Shown: positions 1 through 11,938 of the stretch, in pieces
Layout: every line of letters starts with the position of its first letter
Position numbering within the stretch: position 1 is the stretch's first letter
NCBI GenBank assembly: GCA_023630585.1
Contig: CM042535.1
Span: 37,358,301-37,422,300 of the forward strand
Origin: Cranoglanis bouderius
Lineage: Eukaryota > Chordata > Actinopteri > Siluriformes > Cranoglanididae
Reading direction: 5' to 3'
Length of the DNA: 64,000 nucleotides
The notes under the pieces: generated by a model
The model's input: only the letters and a program-made list of their open reading frames with translations
Database searches by the model: none
What the model was told of the DNA's origin: nothing
Translations under genes and position numbers: made by a program

Positions 1-377
1 AAAAATGCAAAAAATGATCTATTAATAAACTAGAAAAAGAAAAGTTCTTTAAACATGTTTATACTGTGATATTTTGATACCCTTGATGCTATTCTTGATA
101 CCATTCTTCCATGCTTGCTATAAAATCTCAAAGAATTCAGACTGTTTACCATGCTTTTCATCTTTCCATGACTAGACAAGAACAATGTGTGTGTGTGTGT
201 GTTTGTGTGAGAGCTGCTGAAGCAGTTCCTCCACAGATGGACAATTGGACATCGCTTTGTTTTTGCGTGAAGTTTCCCAGCTGTAGTTCTGCTCTAATGA
301 GCTTTGGCTCTCGGTGCGATTGCTCCACTCGTCCTGCGTTTTAGCTCAGAGACAGACGGCCATGTTTGGTCAAAAAG

Positions 378-470
378 TCCTCTGTCTCTCTCTCTCTGTC
401 TGTCTGACTCTCTTTCTCTCTCTCTCTCTCTGTCTCTCTCTCTCTCTCTTTGTCTTTCTCTCTCTCACAC
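378..470. repeat. TC-rich microsatellite
   Basis: An imperfect TC/TCTG run. The reading frames crossing it encode only low-complexity LSLSLS peptides and are not genes. A short TG run lies just upstream at about 187-205. Confidence 0.85.
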
Positions 471-574
471 AGAACAGTTGTTCTGTAGATTCATTAAAGA
501 TGTAACTGATCGAAAGTGTGACGAGAGTAGAACCATTTTCCAAACTGATGCTCTGTATATGGCCTATTTACACA

Positions 575-1435
575 ACAAGGTGTGATTTGGGACACGCCCT
601 TGTCATGATGGTGTTTACGAGATCTATATAATTTTTTTTTTTCCTTCATTCCCCCTTCTTATCTATATTGATACTTTGGCAATATTGTATGTAAACAATC
701 CAATGCCAGTAAAGTACTTTGAATTGAAATTGAAATTGAATAAGCTGAGGTTTGGGACGTGTCCACACTGCCCTGAAGATAAGGCCTTCATGATGGGTTT
801 CACCTGGCCTATTTAGAGCATAAGATGTGATTTGGGACACGTCCAGATATTCGATCAAGAGGCATAACTAAATGAGACGCAGGTCTAACTGGTCAGATGT
901 TTCTCCCTAGATGTTTCTAGAGTGTCTGATTTGGGACATGTCCATAGTGGACTGATGAGAAACATGTGAAACATTCCTAGTTGTGTTTGTGGCCTATATC
1001 TACGGTGTGAATTGGCACACAAGCGCATTCATTAAAGTGTGTATGTGAAGTCTGTAGTGAATAGGGTGTGTTGTTTAGGACACGCCCACAGTGGACTGAT
1101 GATTGTGAGACGTTTGTGATGGTCTTTATGTGGACTGTTTAGTGAAAAAGTGTGATTCAGGACACATCCTCATCAGATTCATGGTAGTATTTATGCGAGT
1201 TATATAGTGAATATGGCATGTGGTTTGGGACACGCCTGCAGTGGAGCTGATGATTGTGCGACGTTTGTGATGGTCTTTTTCTGGACTGAATAGTGAATAA
1301 GATGTGATTTGTGACACTCAGACAATCAGGATGTTGTTTATCTAGCCTATATAGTGACTAGGGGGTGGATTTGGACACGTCCACAGTGGAGCTGATTATG
1401 GTGAGACGCCATGTGACTGTATCGTTATTGAATAA
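575..1435. repeat. Degenerate array of a 'gatttgggacacg' motif
   Basis: The core TGTGATTTGGGACACGCCC recurs imperfectly near 582, 748, 827, 926, 1066, 1150, 1219, 1300 and 1366. It is often followed by a CAGTGGA(G)CTGATGATTGTGAGACG-like segment and by 'tatatagtga' words. Spacing is irregular (about 65-165 bp), so this looks like an old, decayed tandem or nested repeat rather than a clean satellite. I see no coding potential. Confidence 0.6.
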
Positions 1436-2859
1436 CCAGCAAATTCTGTAGTCTACGAAGCTAATTCATGAATTTGTTTTCTTATATTAGTGTGCTGTTG
1501 GTGATCCTGTTTTTTTTTTTTTCACTGTAGGTAATAAGTAGTGCCCTTGGAGTAGGGCGCAAACATGTCCAGATGCACCGCTAAAGAGTCCGATAAGTCT
1601 AAAGCTACGTTGCTTTTGTAAATTGTCCCTGCTTAAAGAAAAAAACAAAACAAAACAACATACACATGGCTTTGTAGGATCACATTATAGTACCAGGCAT
1701 TTTAATTTTCTATGTATAAAAATATGCTTTGACTGCCTCTAAATGTTTTTTAATGTTATTACTGTTCCAGAACTAGTTTTAGCTTAGCGCTAATACTTCA
1801 GAAAGTTATTGAGTCAGTAACTGACTACAATTAATTACTGTATAAGTTAAAGATTTAGTTTATAAAGATTTCTACAGAAATCACTCAGCCCACACGGGTA
1901 GCGCCGTTAGCTAGCATATCATACTATTAGCTAGCTAGCATTCCGTCATAGCATTCTGTCAGCTGTGCTAATGAGCAATTTTTCCGGTCATTTCTGTCAG
2001 CCAAAACAACTGTGTTTTTTTTTTTTTTTTTTTTTTTCACAAGTGCTGTGTGATTTCTCTCTCCCCCCGTCACTTCACATTAAAATTCCTCATCTCCCTC
2101 GGTGATATCAGCTTGCCAGCTCGCTACAGTGCTGTAAATCTAGTTCTATCTAAACCTAAAGGGTTAAAGGGTCTTCTTTTCCTGGATGAACTACAGTCTC
2201 TCAGTCTTACGGTCTTATTTAAATCTGTTTTATTTCGTGACATGTTTTATATCAGTCCCTTGAGTTTTGGCTACAGTTGCTATTCCTAGCATTCGGTGAA
2301 CGCCCTCTTGTGAGAACCTCAATGTGTTTCCTCGAGTTCACACGGGGTCTCGAAGGAGGATGGAGTGATTCCCCCTTTTTTTTTCTTTTTTTTAAAAATC
2401 TGCAGACATTACTTCACATGCTCGTTGCCTTTTGGTAAATATTTAGTTATTCATCCTTCCGTAATTCCTTAATGTTTGTAGCCATGCTGCCTTCACATGT
2501 TTGTCAGTTGGTCAGATTTATAGCCGTAATTATACAGTAAGTCAATATTGGTATCTTCCTAAAATTCCCACTTATTATAAAAAATGTAAACGGTATAACC
2601 ATCAGTCAGAAAGGTAAGGCTAATTGGCGAAATAAGTACAATGGGCCACTGAATCCATTCGTTTCACCGCCATTTTGAAAAGGCATGCTAATCGCTAAAA
2701 CGTCGGTATCGACTCGTATGTTTCAGAAAACAAATTCAGAAAACAAACACAGAATAAAAGTAGCCTCATGTTGTGCATCATCTAGCTTCCCGACTAGCGA
2801 CCGTGTCTTCTAAGTCTAGCCGGGTTTCATTTTAAAAAAATATAGCGCTGCTGAATTTA
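1436..2859. other. Non-coding stretch, no feature seen
   Basis: AT-rich sequence with a poly-T run at about 2014-2037 and some GCTAGC-rich words near 1905-1940. The open frame at 2050-2289 has no recognisable domain. This stretch probably lies upstream of, or in intron 1 of, pdlim3, because the first pdlim3 coding exon is not visible in the window. Confidence 0.4.
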
Positions 2860-3395
2860 CGATTCTGATTGGTCGGAAGGCGTTGATTAATTTTCTATAA
2901 CAGCACTGAAAAATCGCACGTTTATATGAAATCGCTCGTTCTGATACGTTATCGTTACTATAGTAACAGCTCGTTCACAGGGACTTGTACGAATTTAAAA
3001 AGTGCGTACTCGTTGACGTGGTGATGTTTTCAGTAAGGAGATGTTTGTTTGACGTTTAGGGAAGGAGTCTCCAGTGTCAGCGCTGTAACAGTCAGAGGTA
3101 AAGCTGCAGCTTTAAGGGCAGAGGAGTTTACGCTTTGTGGTTTCTCATGAAACTTGTTTTGCGGACGTTTCACGGCGTTAAATGTAAATAAACGGATTAA
3201 AAAGTACGACACGTTCTTTAATAAGCAATAAATTGTAGTCGCTCTGGTATACGGGGAATAAAACACTTCAGGATGTGCTGTCATGGGAACAAAAAAATAA
3301 TCAACTTCAGGGTGGTAACAGTAGCTCTGCTTCATCACACCGCCCCGTCATGGATTATTTTACTGTAACAGCACGACACGGTGTGTTTTATTCCC
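2860..3395 (+). mobile_element. Interspersed repeat 'family A', long copy
   Basis: One of about eleven related copies in the window. It starts with ATTCTGATTGGTCGGAAGGC, contains GGAAGGAGTCTCCAGTGTCA, and ends in a palindromic zone in which an ATAAAACACTTCAGGATGTGCTG block faces its own reverse complement around a GGTAACAGTAGCTCTGCTTC centre. It has no coding capacity, so it is probably a non-autonomous element. Family name unknown to me. Confidence 0.65.
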
Positions 3396-3781
3396 CTTCT
3401 TGGTGCGCAGGAAGATCGGATCTCAGATCAGATTTACTTTGATCAACGCGTGCTTGAATCTGACGGTCGTGATACTGTATATCGGTGCTTGATGCGATGA
3501 GATCACGATCCAGCCCAGCGATATTAATAAACCAGAGCAGAGGAAGCCCCGGACTGCAGGAGTAGGAGTGAATAATGGGCTCGAAATTGAAATGGTGTGT
3601 GCCTTTAAACAGGTTTAATGCATATATACATGCCTGTGTGCTTAAGTCACATAATGCAGTGCACATGCATGTGACGCGAGAGCAGATATCAGAGCGCTCG
3701 CAGGGTTCGTCTGGAGATTGTTATCCTGTTTACTGTGGAAAAAACAGTTTACACAAGTGCACATACCAGCAGGGGAAACAA

Positions 3782-3782
3782 T

Positions 3783-3816
<34 letters not shown>
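3782..3816. repeat. (CA)n microsatellite
   Basis: A near-perfect CA dinucleotide run. The surrounding 3396-4069 otherwise shows nothing I can identify. Confidence 0.9.
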
Positions 3817-3818
<2 letters not shown>

Positions 3819-4069
3819 CTTCTCCCATACACACATACTCTGGCTCAGTCTGCGCTCTAAGACTCATACACAGGAGGCAACTTTTTTTTAAATACAGATT
3901 TTTAACTAATTTAGAGATTTTGTTTTACTAATTAAGCACTTAAACACCATTATACTATTATTATCTATTACGACCTCCATCCCATACCCTCCAAACACTC
4001 CAAAGATCGCAGTATGACAATCCAAAGATCGCATTCATCACTTCATCTGGTGTGTAGAAAGAAAAATAG

Positions 4070-4275
4070 AGAGAATAACGAGGGAATGACTCTTTATAGC
4101 TGCTATAACGTAAGTGAGAACAGGATCTAACTTGTTGGACTATGGAAGGATAAAAAGTCGTTCCTTAATAAATAAAAATGGTCAATTGCTGTGGTATAAA
4201 ACGAATACAAAAACCACATCGTTGATTATTTTCCTACAACAGCACACCCTGAAGTGTTTTATACCTTATATAGTT
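4070..4275 (+). mobile_element. Family A repeat, 3' part
   Basis: Shares GAGGGAATGACT...TATAGCTGCTATAACGTAAGTG and GTTGATTATTTTCCT with the other family A copies. The 5' half is missing. The following 4276-4746 shows no gene. Confidence 0.55.
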
Positions 4276-4746
4276 CTTACTCTCACCTGACAAGCGACAG
4301 CAAGCCGTTTTTCTTTTTTTTTTTCTTGACGTGCGTTTAAACATGAGCTGACTGCCCTGTGCTGAATTTTGATTTGTTCTTTGTTTGCCCTGTTTCCACA
4401 GCCTTGCCTGGATTCGAATTCTGAAAAGAATCATTTATCATCCGTGCAAGCTCATTAACATGTCTAATAAACACTAGAGCAAGTTCACGCCCTTGTTTTA
4501 TGTGTGTAACCTGAGCAGGCAGCGGGATTACATTAGGGAAGGAGTATCCTGCACTAATGATAGGAATTCCGGCTCTTTTCAGTGAGTCAGATCGTTTGGC
4601 TCCGCTCACCAAAAACAGCTGACTCCTTCATCTATCAAGCAGCTTCTTAAACTCATCACTGTTTCAGGCAGGATGTTCTTATAAATGTGAAGTTCTCTGG
4701 TTAATAATACTTAAAAATGTTGAACGTCTTTATTATCTCTGCTCAG

Positions 4747-6168
4747 ATATCTCCAGGCAGCAAGGCCTCCATGGTAGACCTCTCTCCTGGTGACATTATC
4801 CTGGCTATAGATGGCATCTCCACTAGCAACATGATGCACTGTGAAGCTCAGACTCGCATGAAGCAGGCCACACGACAGCTCAGCTTAACCGTCCAGAGGT
4901 CAGAGGTCATGATACACTTTGTGTCATGGAAAGAAACCAGTCAGTGGACCAACTATTTCTTTTTTGTTACAGGCCAGAAAGCAAACTGTGGACACCTCGA
5001 GTAAGAGAAGATGGCCGAGCGCATCCGTTTAAAATGAACCTGGAGGCAGAGAGACAGGTCAGTGCAATGCTAATAACCAAACATACTGTGTATGCATTAG
5101 CATTACTGTCTATGGACTATGCAACAATGATGAGCGCCTTTAATTTTCTACGGTAGGAGTACAGGCCAATAGGCACGGGCCATAACCGGCGAGCCGCACC
5201 CTTTGTGGCGGCGGCCAACATTGACGACAAGCGACAGGTGGTCAGCTCTGCCTACAACTCTCCCATTGGTCTTTATTCTTCAGGCAATATCCAGGACGCC
5301 TTACAGGGTCAGCTCAGGGGCCTAATACAGAGCAAGCCAGAGAGGTGAGTGCAGAAGGAGGCTTTTCATGTCTGAGCCACAATTAGTCCCAAATGTTCTC
5401 TCCAAAACAATATAAGAGATGCATCTAAGATGTCAGGCAGGTCATGACAGAAAGATGAAACTGCACAAGGAAATAAGACGAGTCTGTGTAATAACAGGAG
5501 ATCAAACTACGTATTGACAGAAAGACCAATCTACATAATGGCAGATTTACAAAAGTACATAATGACAGAAGGATGAAGCTACAGATAATAAATAAGACCA
5601 AACTACGGAATAAAACAAGACCAAATTGCTTAAGGACAGAAAGACCAAACTACATTATGAGAGAAAGAAGAAACTACAGAATGAAACAAGACTGACAGAC
5701 ACACAGGCCACGCCTCCTTCACTGAGACTGACAGACACAGAGGCCACACCTCATTCACTGAGACTGACAGACACAAAGGCCACGCCTTCTTCACTGAGAC
5801 TGACAGACACAGAGGCCATGCCTCCTTCACTAAGACTGACAGACACAAAGGCCACATCTTCTTCAGTGAGACCGACAGACACATAGGCCACACCTCCTTC
5901 ACTGACACTGAAAGACACAGGCCACGCCTCCCTCACTAAGACTGACAGACAAAGAGGCCATGCCTACTTCAGTGGGACTTGACAGTGACTCTTTCTGCTT
6001 GCCGGTGTGTGATGCAGGTCGTCTCGGGGACACACAGTCCGTCATGTGGCTCACATTAGAACCACAGATATATGAGGTGTATTAGAGAATGAGGGCTAAC
6101 AGAACAGCACAGGAATGGATTATGGGGATATGTCTGTTAGAGTCAGATGAACTTTATGACAAAGGAAT

Positions 6169-6213
<45 letters not shown>

Positions 6214-7691
6214 TGCGCTGAATGACCCAGAATAAAACCCGTGAACAGTTCGGCTCAACACAAAACAGATGAAGTCAAAACACAAGAGAAAAACACAAAC
6301 CAGAGGACCTTGACATAATAGAGTATGATGATGATGATGATGATGATAAGTGCGTGTGTGTGCGTGTGTGTGTGTGTGTGTGTAGTCCCAGGACGCTCAC
6401 GTCTATAGAAGAATCAGATGTGTACCGCATGCTACAGAAGGAAGAAGGAGAGAAGGAGCCTCATGAACCCCGCCAATCAGGATCCTTCAAAGCCTTACAG
6501 GACTACATCAACAGTGAGGGTACGACACACACACACACACACACACACACACTTACATTCACGCAGTACATCAGTCCATCATCATCTCTATTGATGGAAA
6601 TGTTTCTCTGATTGACAGGAACGCTTCCAGTCGTGACGAAGTCGGTGCAAGCGCCCACCACTAAGCCTCTCTCGCCTGGAGGAAACTTGCACAAACTGCC
6701 CATGTGTGACAAATGTGGTAACGGCATAGTGTGAGTGTGTCAGAGGAAACCACAGCTTGGAAGATTATCCAGAAATCATGTTGTGTTTTAACAGTCAGAA
6801 AACTATCCTCGAAACCATATTTCAAAAAGTCAGAAATGTAATTCTCGGTGTATCCTACAACAATAGTTTCATAATATTAATGTGTATTACATCAGGCATC
6901 ATCCAATCTAGGGTGTTATAAGGGTTATAAAGGTTGTTATAAAGTAGTAAAGGTGAAGTGTAACATGCTGAAGAATGAGGAAGGATGCAAGTGTGTATAC
7001 TCAGTGTGGGTTTCATTTGGGCAGATCCAAGAATCATAGCGAGTATCCATATCCACACACATCAAATGAGGATGATTCAAAACCAATAACGATAATATGG
7101 TAATGAGACAGAAAACCGGAATAAATGTGGGACACAAAATAAGGTTTAGAACTGAATGATACAACTGACAAGACTGCGCAAGGATACTAAGTTACAGCAT
7201 GGTATAAATAGATAAAACTACTCAATGACACAGAACAGGTGAACACATTAGGGCAACAGGGTGCAGAAACAGGACTAGAACCAAAGCAAAGGCACATGAG
7301 CGAAAATAAACAAAAGCACATTGAGAACAAGTTAGTTATATCGTTCAGGAAGGAAGATGCAAACTTTGGAACTGATAATATTTTCATGTTTCCACTGTTC
7401 ATACTGTATCCTAACACCAAAAACAATGTTAAGAATATCAGAGACACCTAAAATGTTAAATGTCTTGTATAAATAAATGTTCTTTGCCTTTCTCTCTTCC
7501 TCTCTCTCTCTCTCTCTCTCAGTGGGATGGTGGTGAAAGTTCAAGATAAGTATCGGCACCCTGGCTGTTTTGTCTGCTCGGACTGTGAGGAGAACCTAAA
7601 GCAAAAAGGCTACTTTTTCATAGATGACGAGCTCTACTGCGAAACTCACGCACATGCTCGTGCAAAACCTCCCGAAAGTCCAGACCTGTAG
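4747..7691 (+). CDS. pdlim3: PDZ and LIM domain protein 3 (ALP-like), 5'-incomplete
   Basis: PDZ-LIM adaptor of the muscle Z-disc; the family binds alpha-actinin through the PDZ and central regions. Six coding exons were spliced by eye: 4747-4898, 4973-5057, 5157-5344, 6386-6519, 6619-6730 and 7523-7691, giving 279 codons and a TAG stop. The first exon, which should encode about 31 residues with the PDZ carboxylate-binding loop, is not in the window. Exon 2 carries the rest of the PDZ (SPGSKASMVDLSPGDIILAI). Exon 4 has the ZM-like segment (YNSPIGLYSSGNIQDALQG). Exons 6-7 form one LIM domain with all eight zinc ligands (CDKC, HPGC, CSDC, CETH). The linker SDVYRMLQ and RQSGSFKALQ, and DKYRHPGCFVC, resemble PDLIM3 more than PDLIM1 or PDLIM4. 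Human 4q35 gene order also supports PDLIM3. Exon 5 is bracketed by TG and CA repeats. Confidence 0.88.
5686..5975. repeat. 36-bp minisatellite in pdlim3 intron
   Basis: About seven to eight tandem copies of a 36-bp unit, ACTGACAGACACAGAGGCCA followed by CGCCTCCTTCACTGAG, with scattered substitutions and minor length changes toward the 3' end. Because 36 is a multiple of 3, open frames on both strands run through it (LTDTEATPPSLR repeats); these are artefacts. A diverged single unit sits in a cfap97 intron at about 35890-35965. Confidence 0.85.
6169..6211. repeat. (CA)n microsatellite
   Basis: A CA run of about 40 bp inside the pdlim3 intron between exons 4 and 5. Confidence 0.9.
6327..6383. 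repeat. (GAT)n then (TG)n abutting a splice acceptor
   Basis: GAT repeats at 6327-6348 run into a TG tract that ends directly in the TAG acceptor (AG at 6384-6385) of pdlim3 exon 5. The TG tract replaces a normal polypyrimidine tract. Confidence 0.85.
6522..6554. repeat. (AC)n directly after a splice donor
   Basis: A CA tract that begins about five bases after the GT donor of pdlim3 exon 5. It is complementary to the TG tract on the other side of the same exon. Confidence 0.85.
7484..7522 (+). promoter_or_regulatory. (TC)n polypyrimidine tract of the pdlim3 LIM exon
   Basis: A pure CT tract of about 25 bases in a longer pyrimidine run ends in the AG acceptor of the last pdlim3 exon. Such tracts are typical PTB-type splicing-factor targets; any regulation here is inference. 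Confidence 0.6.
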
Positions 7692-7698
7692 ATACTAC

Positions 7699-7702
<4 letters not shown>

Positions 7703-7738
<36 letters not shown>
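7703..7738. repeat. (CA)n microsatellite in pdlim3 3' UTR
   Basis: A CA run starting about 12 bases after the pdlim3 stop codon, so probably transcribed in its 3' UTR. Confidence 0.85.
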
Positions 7739-7953
7739 GCTTACATCCAAATATTATGAAATATTAATAATAAAAAAAACTATACTCACATACAATTGCA
7801 CTCACTTAGAGATACACATACACAACCAGTATGGTGATTTATTGAGGAAACACAGCAAGATGTTGATTGTATGGAGCGTCAGTTTATTTTGAAAGGTGTT
7901 TACACTGTGCTTTACACATACTGTAGGAATAAGCTATTGTGGATAAATATTTC

Positions 7954-7959
7954 AATAAA
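7954..7959 (+). terminator. Poly(A) signal of pdlim3
   Basis: AATAAA about 260 bases after the pdlim3 stop codon. It would give a 3' UTR of roughly 290 nt. Confidence 0.6.
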
Positions 7960-8544
7960 ATGAAATTTACAACCGTGTGATTATTAGCCTGGTAGATTTT
8001 CTATTAGAATATGACAGATATTTGTCTGAATTGCATTATACTAAAAGAAAATATTCACCATTTAGCATAATTTCCATGCAAATGGACAATAAAGGTTCTT
8101 TAAATAAATAATTTAATTGATATACTAATTAGCAGCTAACAGATTATATACAAAATTAACATTAGCATTTCTGAGTAAGCCATTGCTTTAAGCAAGTGTT
8201 AAGACCAGAAAAAAAATGTGGTCATTTTGTGATCAGACAGAATCAAATATTGTTGAGTGTTTTAAGACTAATGAGTAGACTATTGAAGACTAATACGCTT
8301 TAAATAGTTGTTCATTGATTAACTGTTTGTGCTAGATAAAAAGAGCACTATTTCTTCCTCCCGGTGACAATTTATTTGAGGAATAAAATATAAAGGGTGT
8401 GCAAGAAACATCAGAAACTCTCTGTCCTGACTGTCCGACTGTTAGAAAAGTGCTGACACCTTCCATAAATGTTAAATAAATCTCCTGACAGAAAACGACT
8501 GATGTGGATCGTCCGCCATGCAGGTCCCTGAGCATGAGCTGGTG

Positions 8545-8680
8545 CTATATAAACGATAACTAGAACGAGCAAGAGCGTTTTAATATAAACCCGTGATTTG
8601 CCTCAGATCCGAATTACACAGTTCTAGGAAATTAATCAACAGATACCAACCAATCAGAATTGAAGAACGCTGTAGTAAAA
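8545..8680 (-). mobile_element. Family A repeat fragment, inverted
   Basis: Carries the reverse complement of the family A left end (AATCAAC... then ACCAATCAGAATTG). Apart from this, 7980-9396 is AT-rich and shows no gene. Confidence 0.5.
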
Positions 8681-9396
8681 TTTCCTTTAAATTACCCTCC
8701 AGTCCAGTGACACGTTAGGAAGTAATCTTTATGCTAATGATGTTATAAAATTGTTAGCTACTAGCTTCAGGGTATTATTAGCAATAGTAACATTTTCCCA
8801 TACACCTAATCATTAAGATTTTCATACAGAATTCCTTCTCCAGGCTGTGAAATAACTTGTGGGGCAGAATTCTTCTAATTCTTAAAGAAAGCTTTATTAT
8901 TAGCAGGATTAGCAGGCAGCCATTTTGTGCAAAGACAATCAAACATACTCCAGCCAGACTGACAGGAAAATTGCAATCCAGTTACAGGTTACATCTTTTG
9001 ATAAATGTGTTGTGATTGGCCAAACTTTTACCTTGATTAATTTAATTAATTTAAAAGATATATCCCCCCTCTTTCCTTCTTATATAAGGGTACTTAGTTA
9101 TACTTTGTATAAATATGTGTATACATAAATATATACTGTACATATGTCACTGAAATAGTAGGGTCAAGAGTAGTTATTCTCGTGAGAATGTGAGTGTACC
9201 TTTAAAATTCGTTTAAGGGACATAACTGGGACTTTTTGAGCCATTGTGGTGTATATGTAGGGTATATTTGTAGTATGTTTTATGTCTTGGTAAACACATA
9301 TGGAGTTTATTGTAGCTTGGTTTGTTTAGAAATCGATTTTAAAAAACGTATAAAATACATGCGCGTTCTCGCGGCACAAGCGCGCCACCGTACGTT

Positions 9397-9410
9397 GTTA
9401 CCACAGCAAC
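9397..9410. promoter_or_regulatory. RFX X-box upstream of the coiled-coil gene
   Basis: GTTACC-AC-AGCAAC fits the X-box consensus GTNRCC(N0-3)RGYAAC exactly. It lies in a locally GC-richer patch (9360-9420) about 0.7 kb before the ATG of the coiled-coil gene. A 5' UTR intron is likely, because a good acceptor (TTCTGCAG) ends at 10030. RFX sites often drive cilium and testis genes. Confidence 0.5.
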
Positions 9411-10111
9411 AGGCTGAGGAGAACTGAAAATGTATATTTTCTTTCCTGTAAAACCGTTATATATTGCCTGAGTATTTCGATAAAAACGTCTTTATAATCG
9501 AGTTCTTTTGGGCATTCGTCCTTGAAAAGAAAGAAGAGCATCGATTAAAGAAAAAAAAACAACAACAAACAAACAAAATAACTGGCTAACTAAGGTAAAA
9601 TGTACGTTTTCAAAGAAAAAGGGCTAGGCTAACATTTGGTGAAATGCAACTCGAAACCCAGCATCATAAATTAACTTGTAATTCACGTACAAAATACACG
9701 ATAGTATACAGTATATAGTATTTTTTTATCCAATCTAAGACCTTTTATAAAATGTATTAGCTAATTACACTTCAAACATTAAATGCAATTGAATGCAGGG
9801 AGTCGAATCTGTTATTACTAATGAGATGGAATATGAATGTGGGTGCCAAAACTTTTGCAGACCACTTATAAAGGAAAAAATAAATAAATAATAAAGATTT
9901 AAAAAAAAAAAAAAAAATGAAAATGAAAAGAAAAAACGTGTCTACTTGCTGAAATGATCTAGTTTATGACATTACATTGAGAAATGTAGATTAGACTTGG
10001 ATTTCTTCCTAAGAGCTCTCTGTTCTGCAGATCACAGATCTTTTTAGGTGATCCACTGAACGCTTGAACCTTGAATCATCACAGATTATCCAGCAGGAAA
10101 AAAAAAAAAAT

Positions 10112-11060
10112 ATGGATAAAGCCTCGCCACAGAAAGCTTCTGGTGGAGATGTTTTAGACCAGAAATCTCAAACAGTTGCTGATCTGGAAAAGCTGGTGAA
10201 CCGTCTGCAGAACGCCCTGGTGTCTCTCGAGGAGGAGAACTTGAACTCGAATAAGAAATTAAAAGTCGTCCAAGGTCAATACTACAATCTCGTCGCCAAG
10301 TGGAACAAAGATGAGACGTGTTTGGATAAGTGTGGCCAGCTGGAGAAAGACCAGGAAGTGGAGGAAAAGAAAAGCAAGGAGTTCAACATTAGGGAATATG
10401 AGGACCTCAGAAAATGCGACGAGTCTTTGGAGCAGAGGAACAGGCATCTGGTCAAGGAAGACAATATCTTGAAACAAGCTGCTGTTTTGGAGAAACAGCA
10501 GCTTGTAGACAAGGAGGTCCTGCTTCAAAAAGAACTGACTCCTCTAACAGAGGAACATGGAAAAGATAAACTGATGCAGACTGATGACCAGAAACCTGGT
10601 CTGGAGGACACGAGTCCTGACATTGCAGTCCGGTTGCAGAAGGAGAACAGGGTGCTAAGGGAGAGCCTAGAGAAGAGCTATTTGGTGTCCATAAAGGCCC
10701 TGAGAAGAGTGGAGAACTTGAAGGAGCAGCAGGCTGAACTGGAGCGTTGCCTCTTCACCCTCCAGACCGAGAAATACCTTCTCCAGGATGGAATGAGGAG
10801 GCTGCACCGAGAGTACATCTGCCTCAGTAAGAGTGTCAAACTGCAGCTGAAGGAAGGAACTACGTCCCTCCCAGCAGAAAGGGATGTTTTTGGTTTAGCT
10901 AAAAATCCAGGAGGATCTACACACCATAGTCCTCCAGAGAGAGCTGCTACTTTTGGGTAAGGCTAACAAAACCATGACCTGTCAATAATATGATTTTTGT
11001 GCCCTCTAGAGGTTGTGGATTAAACTGCAACCTGATATGTATGTTGTGTATTGTACGTAT

Positions 11061-11124
<64 letters not shown>

Positions 11125-11185
11125 TGTTTTTATCATTGTTTTTAACAGAGCAGCAGATGACCGAGCAGACAAGGATTCACTCTGA
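10112..11185 (+). CDS. Coiled-coil protein, positional candidate for ccdc110
   Basis: Two coding exons, 10112-10956 and 11149-11185, joined in phase 2 to give 293 residues. I chose the ATG at 10112, which follows an A-rich 5' UTR, because no better in-frame ATG lies upstream; the acceptor at 10029-10030 implies a non-coding first exon. The protein is mostly heptad-like coiled coil: a first segment around residues 20-65 (LEKLVNRLQNALVSLEEEN) and a second near residues 180-250 (VRLQKENRVLRESLEK). It is rich in K, E, Q and L, with no catalytic motif, signal peptide or membrane segment. The assignment is positional: human CCDC110 lies next to PDLIM3 in the same orientation. The human protein is much longer (over 800 aa), so this may be a short ortholog or another coiled-coil gene. 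Confidence 0.6.
11060..11121. repeat. (TA)n microsatellite
   Basis: About 30 perfect TA repeats inside the only coding-region intron of the coiled-coil gene, 27 bases before the acceptor. Confidence 0.9.
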
Positions 11186-11343
11186 GAACCAACCACAAGT
11201 TTGAATCAAAACTTCGGAACGAATGAAATTGTTTGAAATAGGAACTGAAAATTGTTTAGTACGTCAGAGCAGATTTAGATTAAAGATACACTTTCACTGA
11301 ATGTACAGTACATTACTCATTTCTTGGTTCTGTTCTATGAAAT

Positions 11344-11349
11344 AATAAA
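11344..11349 (+). terminator. Poly(A) signal of the coiled-coil gene
   Basis: AATAAA within an A-rich run, about 160 bases after the TGA stop. Between here and 11938 I see only AT-rich sequence and the CTCF-like motif at 11815. Confidence 0.45.
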
Positions 11350-11814
11350 AAAAATAAAAAACATCCCTCATTTATTTATGCGTGTCTCACTCGCGAAGTC
11401 TTTCTTTCTCTTCTACACAGTTTTGTCCTGGCGCAGTGAGAAATATTGGGTTAGAACAGGAATAACTGCAGTATATAATCAGATAGATAGACTTGGTTTT
11501 TAATTGAGATAGATTTATATAGATTAAAAAAAAAGGAACAGAGGAGAATGTCAGTCGAAAATGTCCCATTAAAAATCCTCATGAATAAAAAGGAAGTAGA
11601 ATTATTATTCATTATTATTAATTAGTTTTTGGCATCTTTTGTGATACTCATTAATGTGTAAATTAAAGCTTCGAGGGATGAAGTTACACATGTCCACCTG
11701 CTAAGTTATTGGCAAGAATGTTCTTTTTTCAAATGAAAAAATGTGGACAACAATTAAGAAGAAGAAAAAAAATGTGTCACCTGATGATGGTTAGTTTATT
11801 TGTGTTTCCTCCGA

Positions 11815-11831
11815 ACCGGCAGGTGGCGCTG
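11815..11831 (+). promoter_or_regulatory. CTCF-like motif
   Basis: ACCGGCAGGTGGCGCTG is close to the CTCF core CCASYAGRKGGCRS, in plus orientation. It lies about 110 bp before the THAP gene ATG. Confidence 0.4.
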
Positions 11832-11938
11832 TGGCGCATTGTATAACTTCACACCTCTATTTAACCCCACGAAGAAGTGACGTGCTCCGGATATTGATAT
11901 TATGATTATGATTATGATTATCAGGCTGTTTGTGAGAA

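Noticed and set aside
1..4746. First coding exon of pdlim3
   Set aside because: I looked for a PAPWGFRL-type PDZ start on the plus strand and found none; it probably lies upstream of the window.
5626..5936. Repetitive LTDTEATPPSLR protein, on both strands
   Set aside because: It is the 36-bp minisatellite inside a pdlim3 intron; period divisible by three keeps frames open.
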